Source of the DNA: an uncultured Alphaproteobacteria bacterium
Lineage (GTDB): Bacteria; Pseudomonadota; Alphaproteobacteria; Reyranellales; Reyranellaceae
Length of the DNA: 6,355 nt
Reading direction: 5' to 3'
Assembly (NCBI GenBank): GCA_903929895.1
Contig: CAIYWM010001019.1
Coordinates: 1-6,355, forward strand
Positions within the stretch are counted from its first letter, which is position 1; each line of letters starts with the position of its first letter. The notes below the pieces were generated by a model. That model was not told where the DNA came from and did not search any database. It was given only the letters and a program-made list of their open reading frames with translations. The translations under genes were made by a program, and so were the position numbers. This document shows positions 5,967 through 6,355 of this stretch, piece by piece.

Positions 5967-6037
5967 GTGGTCCGTTGCTGGCCCGCGCGGCGCGACGAAC
6001 GAACTCCCCATCAGACCGGGCTCTGTTCGACTGGAGT

Positions 6038-6355
6038 TCAGCCGGCTCGGCGGCGGTACACCGCGAGCCAGACTGTCGGCGCGTCGGGATCGGTCCAGTC
6101 GACGCGGTGGCGGACATGCGCCGGTATCTCCACCCAGTCACCCGCGGCGAGTGTGACGCGCCTATCATCGGCCTCGAAGTGCAGCACCGCCGCGCCGCAC
6201 AGCAGCAGCACGAACTCATGCTCGGTCTGGTCGTACCAGTAGCCCTCGGGTGTGATCTGGCCTGTGGAGACGATGCGCTCGATGCGCACGGTCGGATCGT
6301 CGACCAGTGTCTCGACAAGCTCGCGATCGATCGCCTTTGTCAGCGGCGCGAAGAG
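6038..6355 (-). CDS. Small cupin-domain protein, 5' end cut by window
   Basis: A single-domain cupin of about 110 residues, of which the last 105 are visible. The frame runs open to the window edge and begins LFAPLTKAIDRELVETL, typical of this family just after the initiator, so only a few residues are missing. A GTG at 6289 is not the likely start, because the preceding residues are conserved in character. Visible landmarks, numbered from the first visible residue: RIERIVSTGQ (24-33), a first cupin motif around WYDQTEHEFVLLL (40-52) where most metal-binding histidines are replaced by acidic or polar residues and only His46 remains, and a second motif GDWVEIPAHVRHRV (72-85). It probably folds as a small beta-barrel that may bind one metal ion. 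Its substrate or enzymatic role is unknown, and the convergent neighbours give no hint. Confidence 0.85.
   Translation of the reverse strand, partial: LFAPLTKAIDRELVETLVDDPTVRIERIVSTGQITPEGYWYDQTEHEFVLLLCGAAVLHFEADDRRVTLAAGDWVEIPAHVRHRVDWTDPDAPTVWLAVYRRRAG

Overview
The window looks like ordinary chromosomal DNA from a GC-rich Gram-negative bacterium, most likely an alphaproteobacterium. The grounds are the strong GC bias, a TonB-dependent outer-membrane receptor, several exported periplasmic proteins, and small protein families (Rap1a/Tai-like, SpoIIAA/STAS-like, small two-cysteine secreted proteins) that I associate with Rhizobiales and Rhodospirillales. I cannot name the species. I see no rRNA, tRNA, CRISPR array, transposase, integrase or phage gene.

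Layout: positions 1-752 (minus) hold a tyrosine-phosphatase-family protein whose last residues are cut off by the window edge. It lies 48 bp downstream of a complete TonB-dependent receptor gene on the same strand (801-2954), and the two probably form an operon. A 98-bp intergenic region (2955-3052) separates the receptor from a divergent gene for a large polytopic membrane protein (3053-4681, plus), which resembles GT-C-type glycosyltransferases. Convergent to that is a small exported Rap1a/Tai-family protein (4700-5059, minus). A 129-bp divergent region then leads to a small SpoIIAA/STAS-like cytosolic protein (5189-5563, plus) and a 90-residue secreted two-cysteine protein (5675-5947, plus). 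The window ends with a cupin gene (6038-6355, minus) lacking only its first few codons.

The most informative element is the 39-bp, almost purely A/T patch at 2980-3018. It contains a 13-bp palindrome, GTTATAATATAAC, inside a perfect 12-bp outer inverted repeat. It closely resembles the operator of Zur, the zinc-responsive Fur-family repressor, and overlaps a good sigma-70-type promoter facing the receptor. The simplest reading is a zinc-starvation-induced TonB-dependent receptor, probably for zinc or a zinc chelate, with the phosphatase co-transcribed. The operator has an unusual expanded architecture: three GTTATA half-sites in one direction and one TATAAC. It could also affect the divergent membrane-protein gene.

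The rest of the window appears to be independent single genes. I found no convincing novel multi-gene system. The items most worth checking are the expanded operator and its possible two-way control, the receptor-phosphatase pairing, and an orphan Rap1a/Tai immunity-like protein with no visible effector gene.
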